A stretch of DNA of 39,247 nucleotides from Deltaproteobacteria bacterium (GTDB lineage: Bacteria > Desulfobacterota > Desulfuromonadia > Geobacterales > DSM-12255). Below the pieces are notes generated by a model. The model worked only from the letters and a program-made list of their open reading frames with translations, was not told where the DNA came from and searched no databases. Where the stretch lies: positions 1-39,247 of the forward strand of contig JAJZTK010000024.1 in the NCBI GenBank assembly GCA_021849045.1. The letters run 5' to 3'. The position numbers and the translations under genes are program-made. This document shows, piece after piece, positions 1 through 7,392 of this stretch (within the stretch, counting starts at the first letter, position 1; every line of letters begins with the position of its first letter).

Positions 1-1202
1 ATCTCACTCGGCATCGCCATGTTCCCCCCCTTGTCAATGGCCATGATATGCTGCGGCGTCACGTAGACGGCCGCGCCGAGCCCCAGGAACGTCACCATCA
101 ACTGGAAAATGGCGATCAGACTCATGGCAACGACAACGCTCTTGCGCGCCGCCTGGGCATTGGGCACGGTAAAAAAGCGCATCATGATGTGCGGCAGGCC
201 GGCAACACCGAGGAACATGGCGATGCCGAGTGAGATCTGGTCAAGGGGATCCTTGAGAAACAGTCCCATCTCCAGAAAGCGCTGGCCGTAGTCGAAACCC
301 TGTACCGCTGAGGGATGCTTCAGAAGCGTCCGCACATGGTCCTGAACTGCCGTGTTGTCCGCAACCTTGTCCAGGAGAGCAACCGGGTTCATACCCGACT
401 TCCAGAGTACGGCTCCGGCCAGGATGATGGCAGTGAATATCAACAGCGCCGCCTTTATGATCTGGACATAGGTGGTGGCCTTCATCCCGCCGAAGCTGAC
501 ATAGACGACGATCAGGATGCCGACGCCGACAACGGCCACATTGTAGGGAATGCCGAGCAGAAGCTGCATCAGCTTGCCTGCACCCACCATCTGGACCAGC
601 ATGTAAAACGAGGACAGGACCACCGCCGAAACCGATGCGGCACCGCGGACCATTTTGGACGGCGAACGGAACGACAGGATGTCGCCCAATGTGTACTTGC
701 CGGCATTGCGGCACGGTTCGGCGATGATCAGGAGAATCGTGAGGAAGCAGACCGTTGGGCCAGCCGCATACATAAACCCATCGAGGCCGAAGAGGGAGAT
801 GAGCCCGGTGGTCCCGAGGAAGGTGGCGGCCGACAGGGTGTCGCCGGCAATGGCCCAGCCGTTCTGCAGGCCGGAGATCCCGCCACCGGCGGCGTAATAA
901 TCGGACGCCGTCTTGGTCTTGCCCGACGTCCAGACCAGGATCACGACCGTTGTGGCGATGATCGCCAGGAACATGCTGATCGTGAACACCCGATTGGTCT
1001 TGAGCTCCTTTGCCGGCAGAGCCGGTTTGGCGCTGGCCGTGGCCGGAATACCCTGCATGGCCGAGGGCGCAGAAGCAGCCGAGACTGCTACGGACTCTAC
1101 TGTCACCTGGCCGGGAGTTGCCAGCTTCGGTGCCGGTTCAGCAGCAAAGGCAACGGTACAGAGCACCCCCAGAACTATAAACAGCAATGCTATCTTCTTC
1201 AT
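1..1202 (-). CDS. actP: ActP-like cation/acetate symporter, C-terminus cut by window edge
   Basis: A sodium:solute symporter (SSS family) that would import acetate or another short carboxylate with a cation across the inner membrane. The first 400 codons are present and the frame is open to the left edge. The N-terminus (MKKIALLFIVLGVLCTVAFA) resembles a signal peptide, followed by about 45 Ala/Pro-rich residues and then hydrophobic helices, as in E. coli ActP, which also begins with a cleavable-looking segment. The region containing SDYYAAGGGISGLQNGWAIAG is the family's sodium-site helix signature. The start overlaps the stop of the upstream DUF485 gene by 4 bp, the usual yjcH-actP pairing. 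The exact substrate is inferred from this pairing. It could equally carry propionate, butyrate or pyruvate. Confidence 0.88.
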   Translation of the reverse strand, partial: MKKIALLFIVLGVLCTVAFAAEPAPKLATPGQVTVESVAVSAASAPSAMQGIPATASAKPALPAKELKTNRVFTISMFLAIIATTVVILVWTSGKTKTASDYYAAGGGISGLQNGWAIAGDTLSAATFLGTTGLISLFGLDGFMYAAGPTVCFLTILLIIAEPCRNAGKYTLGDILSFRSPSKMVRGAASVSAVVLSSFYMLVQMVGAGKLMQLLLGIPYNVAVVGVGILIVVYVSFGGMKATTYVQIIKAALLIFTAIILAGAVLWKSGMNPVALLDKVADNTAVQDHVRTLLKHPSAVQGFDYGQRFLEMGLFLKDPLDQISLGIAMFLGVAGLPHIMMRFFTVPNAQAARKSVVVAMSLIAIFQLMVTFLGLGAAVYVTPQHIMAIDKGGNMAMPSE

Positions 1203-1522
1203 CGGCCCCTCCCCGGCTCCAGTTCTTCCAACAGCTCCCTGGTGAGAGGATCGAACACCTTATTGGTCCGGTACGTGTAGTAAACAGCGATTGCCACTGT
1301 CACGAAAAACTGCACGACGCAGAACAGGTACCCCAGGTTCATCCTGCCGACAAGCCTCGTCTTGAAGATGTCCGGGGCGTAAGCGGCGCCGAGGGTCAGC
1401 AGAAAATACGGGATCGCTCCGAATACCCAGAGTCCGAAAAGGAACCGGCTCTTCTTGCGATGCAACGTGACGAACTTCGGATTCTTGGCAATGCTTTTCC
1501 AATCGTAATCTGGTTCTGACAT
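1199..1522 (-). CDS. DUF485 family inner-membrane protein (YjcH-like)
   Basis: A 107-residue protein of the DUF485 family, usually encoded just before ActP-type symporters and thought to be an accessory membrane subunit. It has a charged N-terminus (MSEPDYDWKSIAKNPKFVTL) and two hydrophobic segments at about residues 29-48 and 63-83, joined by a short polar loop, as is typical of the family. I chose the ATG at 1522 because AAGGAGTAG lies 5 nt upstream. A longer open frame to 1660 runs through sequence without family character. It ends in an ATGA overlap with the symporter, so the two are translationally coupled. Its biochemical role is unknown. Confidence 0.87.
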   Translation of the reverse strand: MSEPDYDWKSIAKNPKFVTLHRKKSRFLFGLWVFGAIPYFLLTLGAAYAPDIFKTRLVGRMNLGYLFCVVQFFVTVAIAVYYTYRTNKVFDPLTRELLEELEPGRGR

Positions 1523-1561
1523 CAAGCTACTCCTTATCTTTGCCGGGAGGACCGGTATCAT

Positions 1562-1573
1562 GGGACCGGTCCC
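1562..1573. repeat. 12-bp perfect palindrome GGGACCGGTCCC
   Basis: This lies between the molybdopterin oxidoreductase stop and the DUF485 start, about 40 bp upstream of the latter. A second GGACCGGT copy lies about 14 bp to its left. It could be an operator for the symporter operon or part of a hairpin. There is no T-run, so it does not look like an intrinsic terminator. Confidence 0.4.
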
Positions 1574-1635
1574 ACCATCCATAGTTACTGGTACGGCGTA
1601 AGAAACAGCGGCTATTGGTTTTTCTGGCGTTAGCG

Positions 1636-3687
1636 TCAGGCCGCCTTGCTCACCGAGCACATGAGCGATTTCACGTCGGGATACCCGAGGATCTCTTCCC
1701 GACAGTCGGTATCGGTGAGCAGGTTGGCATTGGCCTCACCGGACCAGCCATGGGGGACGAAGATGCACCCTTCCGCCACCCGCTCGTCCAGCGCCACCTT
1801 CATCTTGACCTTGCCGCGGTTGGTTTCGATGATGATGTCGTCGCCGGTTGCCAGACCGTACTGCGTGCCGGTCGCCACCCCCACCTCGGCAACCGGGTCC
1901 GGTGTTTCCGCCTTCAGGGCATCCACCCCCCGGAACTGGGAATGCACGTAATAGTAATTGCGATGGCCCGTGGAGAGGATGAGCGGATATTTCTCCAGGA
2001 ACTCCTTGCTGCTGCGCTTCGGACTCCTCTCCGGTTCGATGTAGACCGGCAGAGGGTTCGCACCGACATGCTCAAGGGCGGAACTGTAGATTTTGATCTT
2101 GCCGGTGGGGGTGGCGAAGATCCCGTCCCGCACCTCGTACTTCTTTTTGCCGTAGTAGAGACCTTCCGGCTGCTCGTTCAGCATCTGCTCGAAGGTGATG
2201 CCCGAGGGTCCGAGCTCGAACTGGATCAGCTCTTCCTCGCTCTGCCACGGGAACTGATCGCCCAGCCCGAGCCTCTTGGCCAGCTCGGTGAACACCTTCC
2301 ACTCGGACCAGCTCTCCCCGATCGGTTCGATGGCCTTCTTGCGGAGCATCAGGAACGGCAGGCAATGGCAGACGTTATAGGTATAGGCAAGGCCCCATTT
2401 TTCCAGGTGCGAGCAGGCAGGCAGCACATAGTGGGCCTCCTGGGCGGTTTCGGTCATGAACATGTCGTGCACCACCAGGAGGTCCAGACGTCGGAACGCC
2501 TCGCGGAAGGCGTTGGAATCGGCCATGGAGACCAGCGGGTTCCCCCCCACCACGTAAAACGCCTTCAGCTTGTCGGGAATGGCCTCCGGCACCATGGTGA
2601 TGACGCCATACGGGCTCTTGCGGCCCCAGACCTCGATGAACAGCGGATACTCGTCCATCCCCAGCGGGTCGCCCTCCACGTTGAGCCCGACATTGCCAAA
2701 GTGCGGCCGCGGACTGATGACCCAGCCACCCGGCACGTTGATGTTGCCGGTGATGGTCTGGAGGACCGAAAAAGCGCGGCTGTTCTGGGTGCCGCCGGCG
2801 GTCTGGTCCTGGGTGCAGGTCCCCTGGTAGATAGCCGCCCCCTTGGTGGTGGCGAACATCCGCGCCAGCTCCCGGATCTTGTCGGCGGGAACCCAGGTGA
2901 TCTCCTCGGCCCATTCCGGGGTGAACGGCTCGATGTGCGGCACCAGCTTGTCGTAGCCGGAGGTATGCTTGTCGACGAAGTCGTGGTCGACAAGGTCTTC
3001 CTTGATGATGACGTGCATCATTGCCATGGCCATGGCGCCGTCGGTGCCGGGCCGGATCTTCAGGTACATGTCGGCCTGATCGGCCAGCGGTATCCGCCGG
3101 GGGTCGATCACCACCAGCTTTGCCCCCTTGGCCAGGTTCCGTTCCAGGGCGAGCTTCAGGGGAAAGTCGCTGGCATCGGGGTTGTGGCCCCAGAGGATAT
3201 ACAGCTTGGAATCCAACTCCTCGGTGGGGTACTTGCCGAAGGTGATCTGCCGGGTGCGGATCCGCATCCGGTAGCAGATGCTCTCCACGGAAAAGAAGTT
3301 CGGTGAACCGAAGGCGGCCTTGAACCGCTGGGTCAGTTGCGCCATCTCCAGGTTCTCGACACCGATGGAACCGCTGAATACCCCGAGGACGCTGGGTCCG
3401 AACTCTTCTTTCAGCTTGAGGAGCTTGGCGGCGATCTCATCCAGCGCCTGCTCCCAGCTGACCGGGACGAACTTCCCGTCGACCTTTTTCAGCGGAGTCT
3501 TGATCCTGTGGGGGGAATAGATATGGGTGAGTGCCGCCTCCCCCTTGGGGCAGAGCTGTCCGTCATTGATCGGGTGGCCTTCGAGCCCCTCGACCTTGAT
3601 GGCCGTGCCGTCCTCGACGGTCACCTTGGTGCCGCAACTGTGATAACAGAGGGTACAATCGGTAAGAACCTGCTGTGTAGATGCCAT
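1636..3687 (-). CDS. Molybdopterin oxidoreductase, bis-MGD catalytic subunit, substrate unknown
   Basis: A 683-residue member of the DMSO-reductase/formate-dehydrogenase superfamily. The N-terminus carries a [4Fe-4S] motif with C11, C14, C18 and C46 (CTLCYHSC, then LCPKG). A likely Mo/W ligand is C138 in SVESICYR, which falls in the same place after GSPN as the ligand cysteine of acetylene hydratase. The C-terminal molybdopterin-dinucleotide binding domain is complete (LILSTGHR onward). There is no Tat signal, so it is probably cytoplasmic. The aspartate that follows the second cluster cysteine in acetylene hydratase is tyrosine here (CTLCY), which argues against that activity. No electron-transfer subunit is adjacent. 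It follows ptb with a 19-bp gap and has its own site (AAGGAGCAGGTC), so it is probably the last gene of a buk-ptb operon. The substrate cannot be read from sequence. Confidence 0.9.
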   Translation of the reverse strand: MASTQQVLTDCTLCYHSCGTKVTVEDGTAIKVEGLEGHPINDGQLCPKGEAALTHIYSPHRIKTPLKKVDGKFVPVSWEQALDEIAAKLLKLKEEFGPSVLGVFSGSIGVENLEMAQLTQRFKAAFGSPNFFSVESICYRMRIRTRQITFGKYPTEELDSKLYILWGHNPDASDFPLKLALERNLAKGAKLVVIDPRRIPLADQADMYLKIRPGTDGAMAMAMMHVIIKEDLVDHDFVDKHTSGYDKLVPHIEPFTPEWAEEITWVPADKIRELARMFATTKGAAIYQGTCTQDQTAGGTQNSRAFSVLQTITGNINVPGGWVISPRPHFGNVGLNVEGDPLGMDEYPLFIEVWGRKSPYGVITMVPEAIPDKLKAFYVVGGNPLVSMADSNAFREAFRRLDLLVVHDMFMTETAQEAHYVLPACSHLEKWGLAYTYNVCHCLPFLMLRKKAIEPIGESWSEWKVFTELAKRLGLGDQFPWQSEEELIQFELGPSGITFEQMLNEQPEGLYYGKKKYEVRDGIFATPTGKIKIYSSALEHVGANPLPVYIEPERSPKRSSKEFLEKYPLILSTGHRNYYYVHSQFRGVDALKAETPDPVAEVGVATGTQYGLATGDDIIIETNRGKVKMKVALDERVAEGCIFVPHGWSGEANANLLTDTDCREEILGYPDVKSLMCSVSKAA

Positions 3688-3706
3688 GACCTGCTCCTTA
3701 AATGTG

Positions 3707-4612
3707 TTAGGAAATATACGCTGCCAGGGCGATGGTCAGCAGCATGGTGTCCGCGGAATCCGTCCTGGAGGTCAGGATGACCGGCGCTTTAGCGCCCATC
3801 AGGGCGGTGGCGATCCGCTGTTTGGTGTAATAGACGAGGCACTTGCGCAGCGGATTTGCCGCCAGCAGGTTGGGCATCATGATGATATCCGCATGCCCGC
3901 CAACCTCTCCCCCCACCTTTTTGTATTCGGCGGCTTCGACCGAGATGGCGTTGTCAAAGGCAAAGGGGCCGTCGACGATGCAGCCGGTGATCTGGCCGCG
4001 ATCGGCCATTTTGCTCAGGGCTGCGGCCTCGATGGTATCCGGCATGGCGGGGTTCACCACTTCTACGGCCGATATGACCGCCACCTTGGGGAGTGGATTG
4101 CCGAGCTTGTGCGCCAGACTGACAGCATTTTCAATGATCTGCTTTTTTTCATCCAGCGTTGGCTGCACGTTAATGGCACAATCTGTCAGGAAGCGGAATC
4201 CTCCCCCGGCCGGGTCTACTATCTTTTCATAGATGGTAATCTCGCTGATCACCTTGTTGTCATTGAGCCCTTTTTGTTTGTCGAGTATTGCCCGCATAAA
4301 GACAGCTGTCGGCAGATTTCCCTTCATGATGGCGTTGGCGCCACCGGCCACAACGAGCCTGACGGCCTCTTCAGCGGCTTCCTTCTGATCAGTTATATTG
4401 ATGATGTTGACACAATGGGAATCAAAGCCGGCTTCGGCGCACATGCTTTTGATCTTTTCTTCGTTACCGACGAGAATGAATTCGGCAATACCTTCTTCTG
4501 TTGCCTTTTTGACGAGCTCTATGACAGTAGTCCCCTCGGGGGCTGCAATCGCGACCTTTTTCTTCGGCTTTTCCTGTACAGCGGCAATCAGTTCGTTAAA
4601 AGACTTGATCAT
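3707..4612 (-). CDS. ptb: Phosphate butyryltransferase (phosphotransbutyrylase)
   Basis: This 301-residue enzyme interconverts an acyl-CoA (butyryl-CoA or similar) and the acyl phosphate in the cytoplasm. It belongs to the phosphate acetyl/butyryltransferase family, seen in IIEN-type helices and the C-terminal GHADIIMMPNLLAANPL segment that forms the phosphate/CoA site. The ATG at 4612 is preferred over that at 4618 because AAAGGAG then sits 7 nt upstream. The start is 13 bp after the butyrate kinase stop, so the pair forms an acyl-CoA to acyl-phosphate to acid plus ATP module. Chain-length specificity is inferred from the kinase partner; branched or aromatic-derived acyl groups are possible. 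Confidence 0.9.
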   Translation of the reverse strand: MIKSFNELIAAVQEKPKKKVAIAAPEGTTVIELVKKATEEGIAEFILVGNEEKIKSMCAEAGFDSHCVNIINITDQKEAAEEAVRLVVAGGANAIMKGNLPTAVFMRAILDKQKGLNDNKVISEITIYEKIVDPAGGGFRFLTDCAINVQPTLDEKKQIIENAVSLAHKLGNPLPKVAVISAVEVVNPAMPDTIEAAALSKMADRGQITGCIVDGPFAFDNAISVEAAEYKKVGGEVGGHADIIMMPNLLAANPLRKCLVYYTKQRIATALMGAKAPVILTSRTDSADTMLLTIALAAYIS

Positions 4613-4625
4613 GGTCATGCTCCTT

Positions 4626-5699
4626 TCAGTATGTTGAAAGCTGTTCTTCACCGTTGAAGTAGCGCATGGCACCGGCGGCCAATGCTTCCATCTCGTTCTC
4701 GCCCGGATCCAGCAGCACCTGGGCAATGAACGAAACCTTTTGCGTCAAACTTTCTGTGAGCCGCTTCGAGTAGGCAAGACTGCCGGTGAGGGCAATGGCG
4801 TCCACTCGCCCTTCCAGCACGGCCGCACAGGCGCCGATCTCCTTGGCGACCTGATAGGCCATGGCTTCGAACACCTCTGCCGCAACGGCATCCCCTTCGG
4901 TGATCCTCTTTTCTATCTCAAGACCGCTGGTCGTCCCCAGATAGGACACCAGCCCGCCACCGCCCTGCACGAGCCTGTAGACCTGTTCCTTCGTGTAGTC
5001 GCCGCTGAAGCAGAGCTTGACCAGATCGCCAGCCGGGAGCGTTCCGGCGCGCTCCGGCGAAAAGGGACCATCGCCGTCCAGGGCATTGTTCACATCCACG
5101 ACCTTGCCGTTTCGGTGCGCCGCCACCGAAATCCCCCCACCCAGGTGCACGACGATCAGATTGACCTCGTCGTACCCTTTTCCCAGCCTGGCGGAGATCT
5201 TTCTGGCCGTTGCCTTCTGGTTCAGGGCATGGAAACTACTCTGCCTGGTGATCTGCGGAATACCCGAATAACGGGCGAACACGCACATCTCATCCACCGT
5301 GGGGGGGTCGACCGTGAGGGCCGGGATGTTCAGCTCCTGTCCCAGGTTATACGCCACGATGCCGCCGCACATGTTGGGATGCTGGCCGAACTTTCCGCTC
5401 TTCATGTCACCGATCATCTCGGGGCAGATGGCGTAGATCCCGCCGGGGATCGGCTTCATGTTCCCCCCTCTGCTGGCTATACAGTCCAGTTGATCAAGGG
5501 TTATCCCCTTACCTGCAAGGACCCCCAGAATGGTTTTTTTCCTCAGGTCATACTGGTCAATGATCGACGTGAACTGCTTGAGCTCTTCCGCAGGATGACT
5601 CGCCGATTCGGTGAACAGCATCTTCCCCGACATGCTGACACTCACCTTGGTTGACGTCGACCCGAGATTGATGACCAGTATTGTCTTTTCTTTTCCCAT
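4626..5699 (-). CDS. buk: Butyrate kinase
   Basis: An acetokinase/ASKHA-fold kinase of 357 residues that transfers phosphate between acyl phosphate and ADP, yielding ATP. The N-terminal phosphate loop LVINLGSTSTKVSV, the central HLGGGISVAAHRNGKVVDVNNALDG block and the C-terminal ALTGSLAYS segment are butyrate-kinase hallmarks. It is shorter than acetate kinase (about 400 residues), as expected for Buk. The ATG at 5699 is preceded by AAAGGAG with an 8-nt spacer, whereas the open frame extends 14 codons upstream without a ribosome site. It is the first gene of the buk-ptb-molybdoenzyme cluster. In an aromatic-degrading anaerobe the pair could release energy from acyl-CoA products. Confidence 0.92.
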   Translation of the reverse strand: MGKEKTILVINLGSTSTKVSVSMSGKMLFTESASHPAEELKQFTSIIDQYDLRKKTILGVLAGKGITLDQLDCIASRGGNMKPIPGGIYAICPEMIGDMKSGKFGQHPNMCGGIVAYNLGQELNIPALTVDPPTVDEMCVFARYSGIPQITRQSSFHALNQKATARKISARLGKGYDEVNLIVVHLGGGISVAAHRNGKVVDVNNALDGDGPFSPERAGTLPAGDLVKLCFSGDYTKEQVYRLVQGGGGLVSYLGTTSGLEIEKRITEGDAVAAEVFEAMAYQVAKEIGACAAVLEGRVDAIALTGSLAYSKRLTESLTQKVSFIAQVLLDPGENEMEALAAGAMRYFNGEEQLSTY

Positions 5700-5793
5700 A
5701 TCCGGCTCCTTTATGTTGTGCTCCGCAATGAACAAGATCACCGTCTGCCTGGAGAAACGAACCTCACATCCGAAACATGGGCCTATTGGTAAA

Positions 5794-5822
5794 TTAGTAC
5801 CTTAATGCGCAGTTTTTGTAAA
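5794..5822 (-). promoter_or_regulatory. Candidate sigma-70-type promoter of buk operon with GGTAC motif
   Basis: Read on the minus strand, TTTACA (5822-5817) is followed by a 17-bp spacer and TACTAA (5799-5794), about 95 bp before the buk start. The sequence ATTAAGGTACTAATTTA overlaps the -10 element and resembles sequences in the promoters at 18.95 kb and 26.76 kb. The -10 match is only moderate. Confidence 0.45.
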
Positions 5823-6300
5823 GTACATCCGCACACTGTTCTAATACCGACCCACCCATAACCCGTTTTATTGCACGGTATATGCCCAATAACAACGACT
5901 ACTCAAAGCTTGCACTTCAACAATTAATTAACGCTGTTCTGCTTGACCGATCCGGCACAAAAAAGAGCTGTTCCGCTTGATCGGCGAGACAACCCGGCCC
6001 AACACAACCTCTCTCTGCGACCGCTACCCGACTGATTTCAGCAGATGCCAGCCATCCTCACATTGCCACCACCAGACCAACCGGGCCTCCATGACAAAAA
6101 CTGCCGATCTGCTGTATACCAGAGAGGAACAACAGGCTTCATGAAACAAGTACGCCCCAATCGCGCCGACAACATGTCCTGTAACCAAACAACCGTCTGA
6201 TTTGCGGACACCTCACCACGACTATACGTATCCCAGCGGGGCACCTTATAAAGATGGGGTGTATTCTCCGCTGTGCCATTCCTTCGATAGTGTGAGTTTC
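5823..6300. other. Intergenic stretch without recognisable gene
   Basis: About 480 bp between the buk promoter and the end of the HD-GYP gene. The only open frame of note (68 codons, 6038-6244, minus) has no ribosome site and Trp/Cys-rich composition typical of chance frames. No intrinsic terminator was found after the HD-GYP stop. Confidence 0.6.
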
Positions 6301-7392
6301 TTACGTATCGACTGATTCCTGGCTGATTCGGAGAAGGTCACCTGAAATGTCGTCGAACGCCGCGACAATGGATGGGTCAAAATGGGTGCCACTCCCCTTG
6401 ATGATCATGCCATAAGCCTCCTCGTGAGACATGGCAGGCCGATAGCAGCGGTTGGAACGGAGTGCGTCGTAAACATCGGCAATTGCCATCACCCTCGCAT
6501 AGAGCGAGATTTCCTCACCCTTCGCCCCGTCGGGATACCCGGAGCCATCCCATCGTTCATGGTGTGAGCGGGCGATGGTCACACCGGTACGGACAAAGAC
6601 ATTCTGCGGATATTTAGCGAGAACAGAGGCAAGGGTGGCGGCACCGATCACCGTATGGGTCTTCATGACCTCAAACTCCTCGGCAGTGAGCTTCCCCTCT
6701 TTCAAGAGAAGGGCATCGGCGATGGCAACCTTGCCAATGTCATGGAGTGGGCTGGCCAGATAGATGTTCTCGATGAAGTCGGGGGTGACCTCCCGTCGGT
6801 ATATTGATCTCTCGGCAAGGCGTTCTGCCAGTATCCTGCTGTATAACTGGACCCGCTCAAGGTGCTTCCCCGTGTCGTCGTCACGGGATTCGGCCAGTTT
6901 TGCCAGAGCGAAAATGGTTGCCATCTGGGAGGCTATTATTTCATGGGCATATGCCTCCACCTGGTCCTTGAGGCGCCGGTTGTGTTTCTCCACCTCCTGT
7001 TGCAGACGGCGAAGATTCAGGTGGGTTTCCAGCCGAGCCTGGACCTCTTCCAGGTAAAACGGCTTGGTTATGTAATCAACCCCGCCCGTGCTGAACGCCT
7101 TGACCTTGTCAATCGGTTCGCTCAGGCCGCTGAGGAAGATGACCGGGATCCTGCATGTATGCTCGTCCGCTTTCAGGGCCGCACAAAACCGGTAGCCGTC
7201 CATGCCCGGCATGGTGATGTCGAGTAAGACAGCATCAGGCGGGTTTTTTTGCGCTGCCTTAAGGGCAATGTCTGCACGGGGGAACGTCAGGACACGGTAG
7301 CGCTTCTCCAGCAGCATCGTTTCGAGGAGTTGCAGATTGGCAGGGGTATCGTCCACGATCATGATGGTCGATGGCTGTTCATGTATTGTCAT
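6301..7392 (-). CDS. Response regulator with HD-GYP c-di-GMP phosphodiesterase output
   Basis: A 363-residue RpfG-type protein. The receiver domain (about residues 8-125) has the acidic pair DD and phospho-acceptor D58 in LLDITMPGMDG, with T89-like and K110 positions intact (YITKPF). A coiled-coil linker leads to an HD-GYP domain with HDIGK (H217, D218), the paired histidines in RSHHERWDGSGYP and the GYP triplet at 285-287. This implies hydrolysis of cyclic di-GMP upon phosphorylation. The ATG at 7392 has GGGAGGA upstream and overlaps the end of the hybrid kinase gene by 14 bp, so the kinase is the obvious partner. It is the last gene of the porin-kinase operon. Confidence 0.93.
   Translation of the reverse strand: MTIHEQPSTIMIVDDTPANLQLLETMLLEKRYRVLTFPRADIALKAAQKNPPDAVLLDITMPGMDGYRFCAALKADEHTCRIPVIFLSGLSEPIDKVKAFSTGGVDYITKPFYLEEVQARLETHLNLRRLQQEVEKHNRRLKDQVEAYAHEIIASQMATIFALAKLAESRDDDTGKHLERVQLYSRILAERLAERSIYRREVTPDFIENIYLASPLHDIGKVAIADALLLKEGKLTAEEFEVMKTHTVIGAATLASVLAKYPQNVFVRTGVTIARSHHERWDGSGYPDGAKGEEISLYARVMAIADVYDALRSNRCYRPAMSHEEAYGMIIKGSGTHFDPSIVAAFDDISGDLLRISQESVDT

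Noticed and set aside
1615-3306. Long plus-strand frame of 563 codons antisense to the molybdoenzyme
   Set aside because: It is the complementary frame of a strongly conserved gene in GC-rich DNA, has a His/Arg/Gly-rich composition and no ribosome site.
1636-3687. Acetylene hydratase identity for the molybdoenzyme
   Set aside because: The aspartate next to the second cluster cysteine, essential in acetylene hydratase, is a tyrosine here.
6038-6244. Minus-strand frame of 68 codons between buk and the HD-GYP gene
   Set aside because: No ribosome site, unusual composition and no detectable domain.
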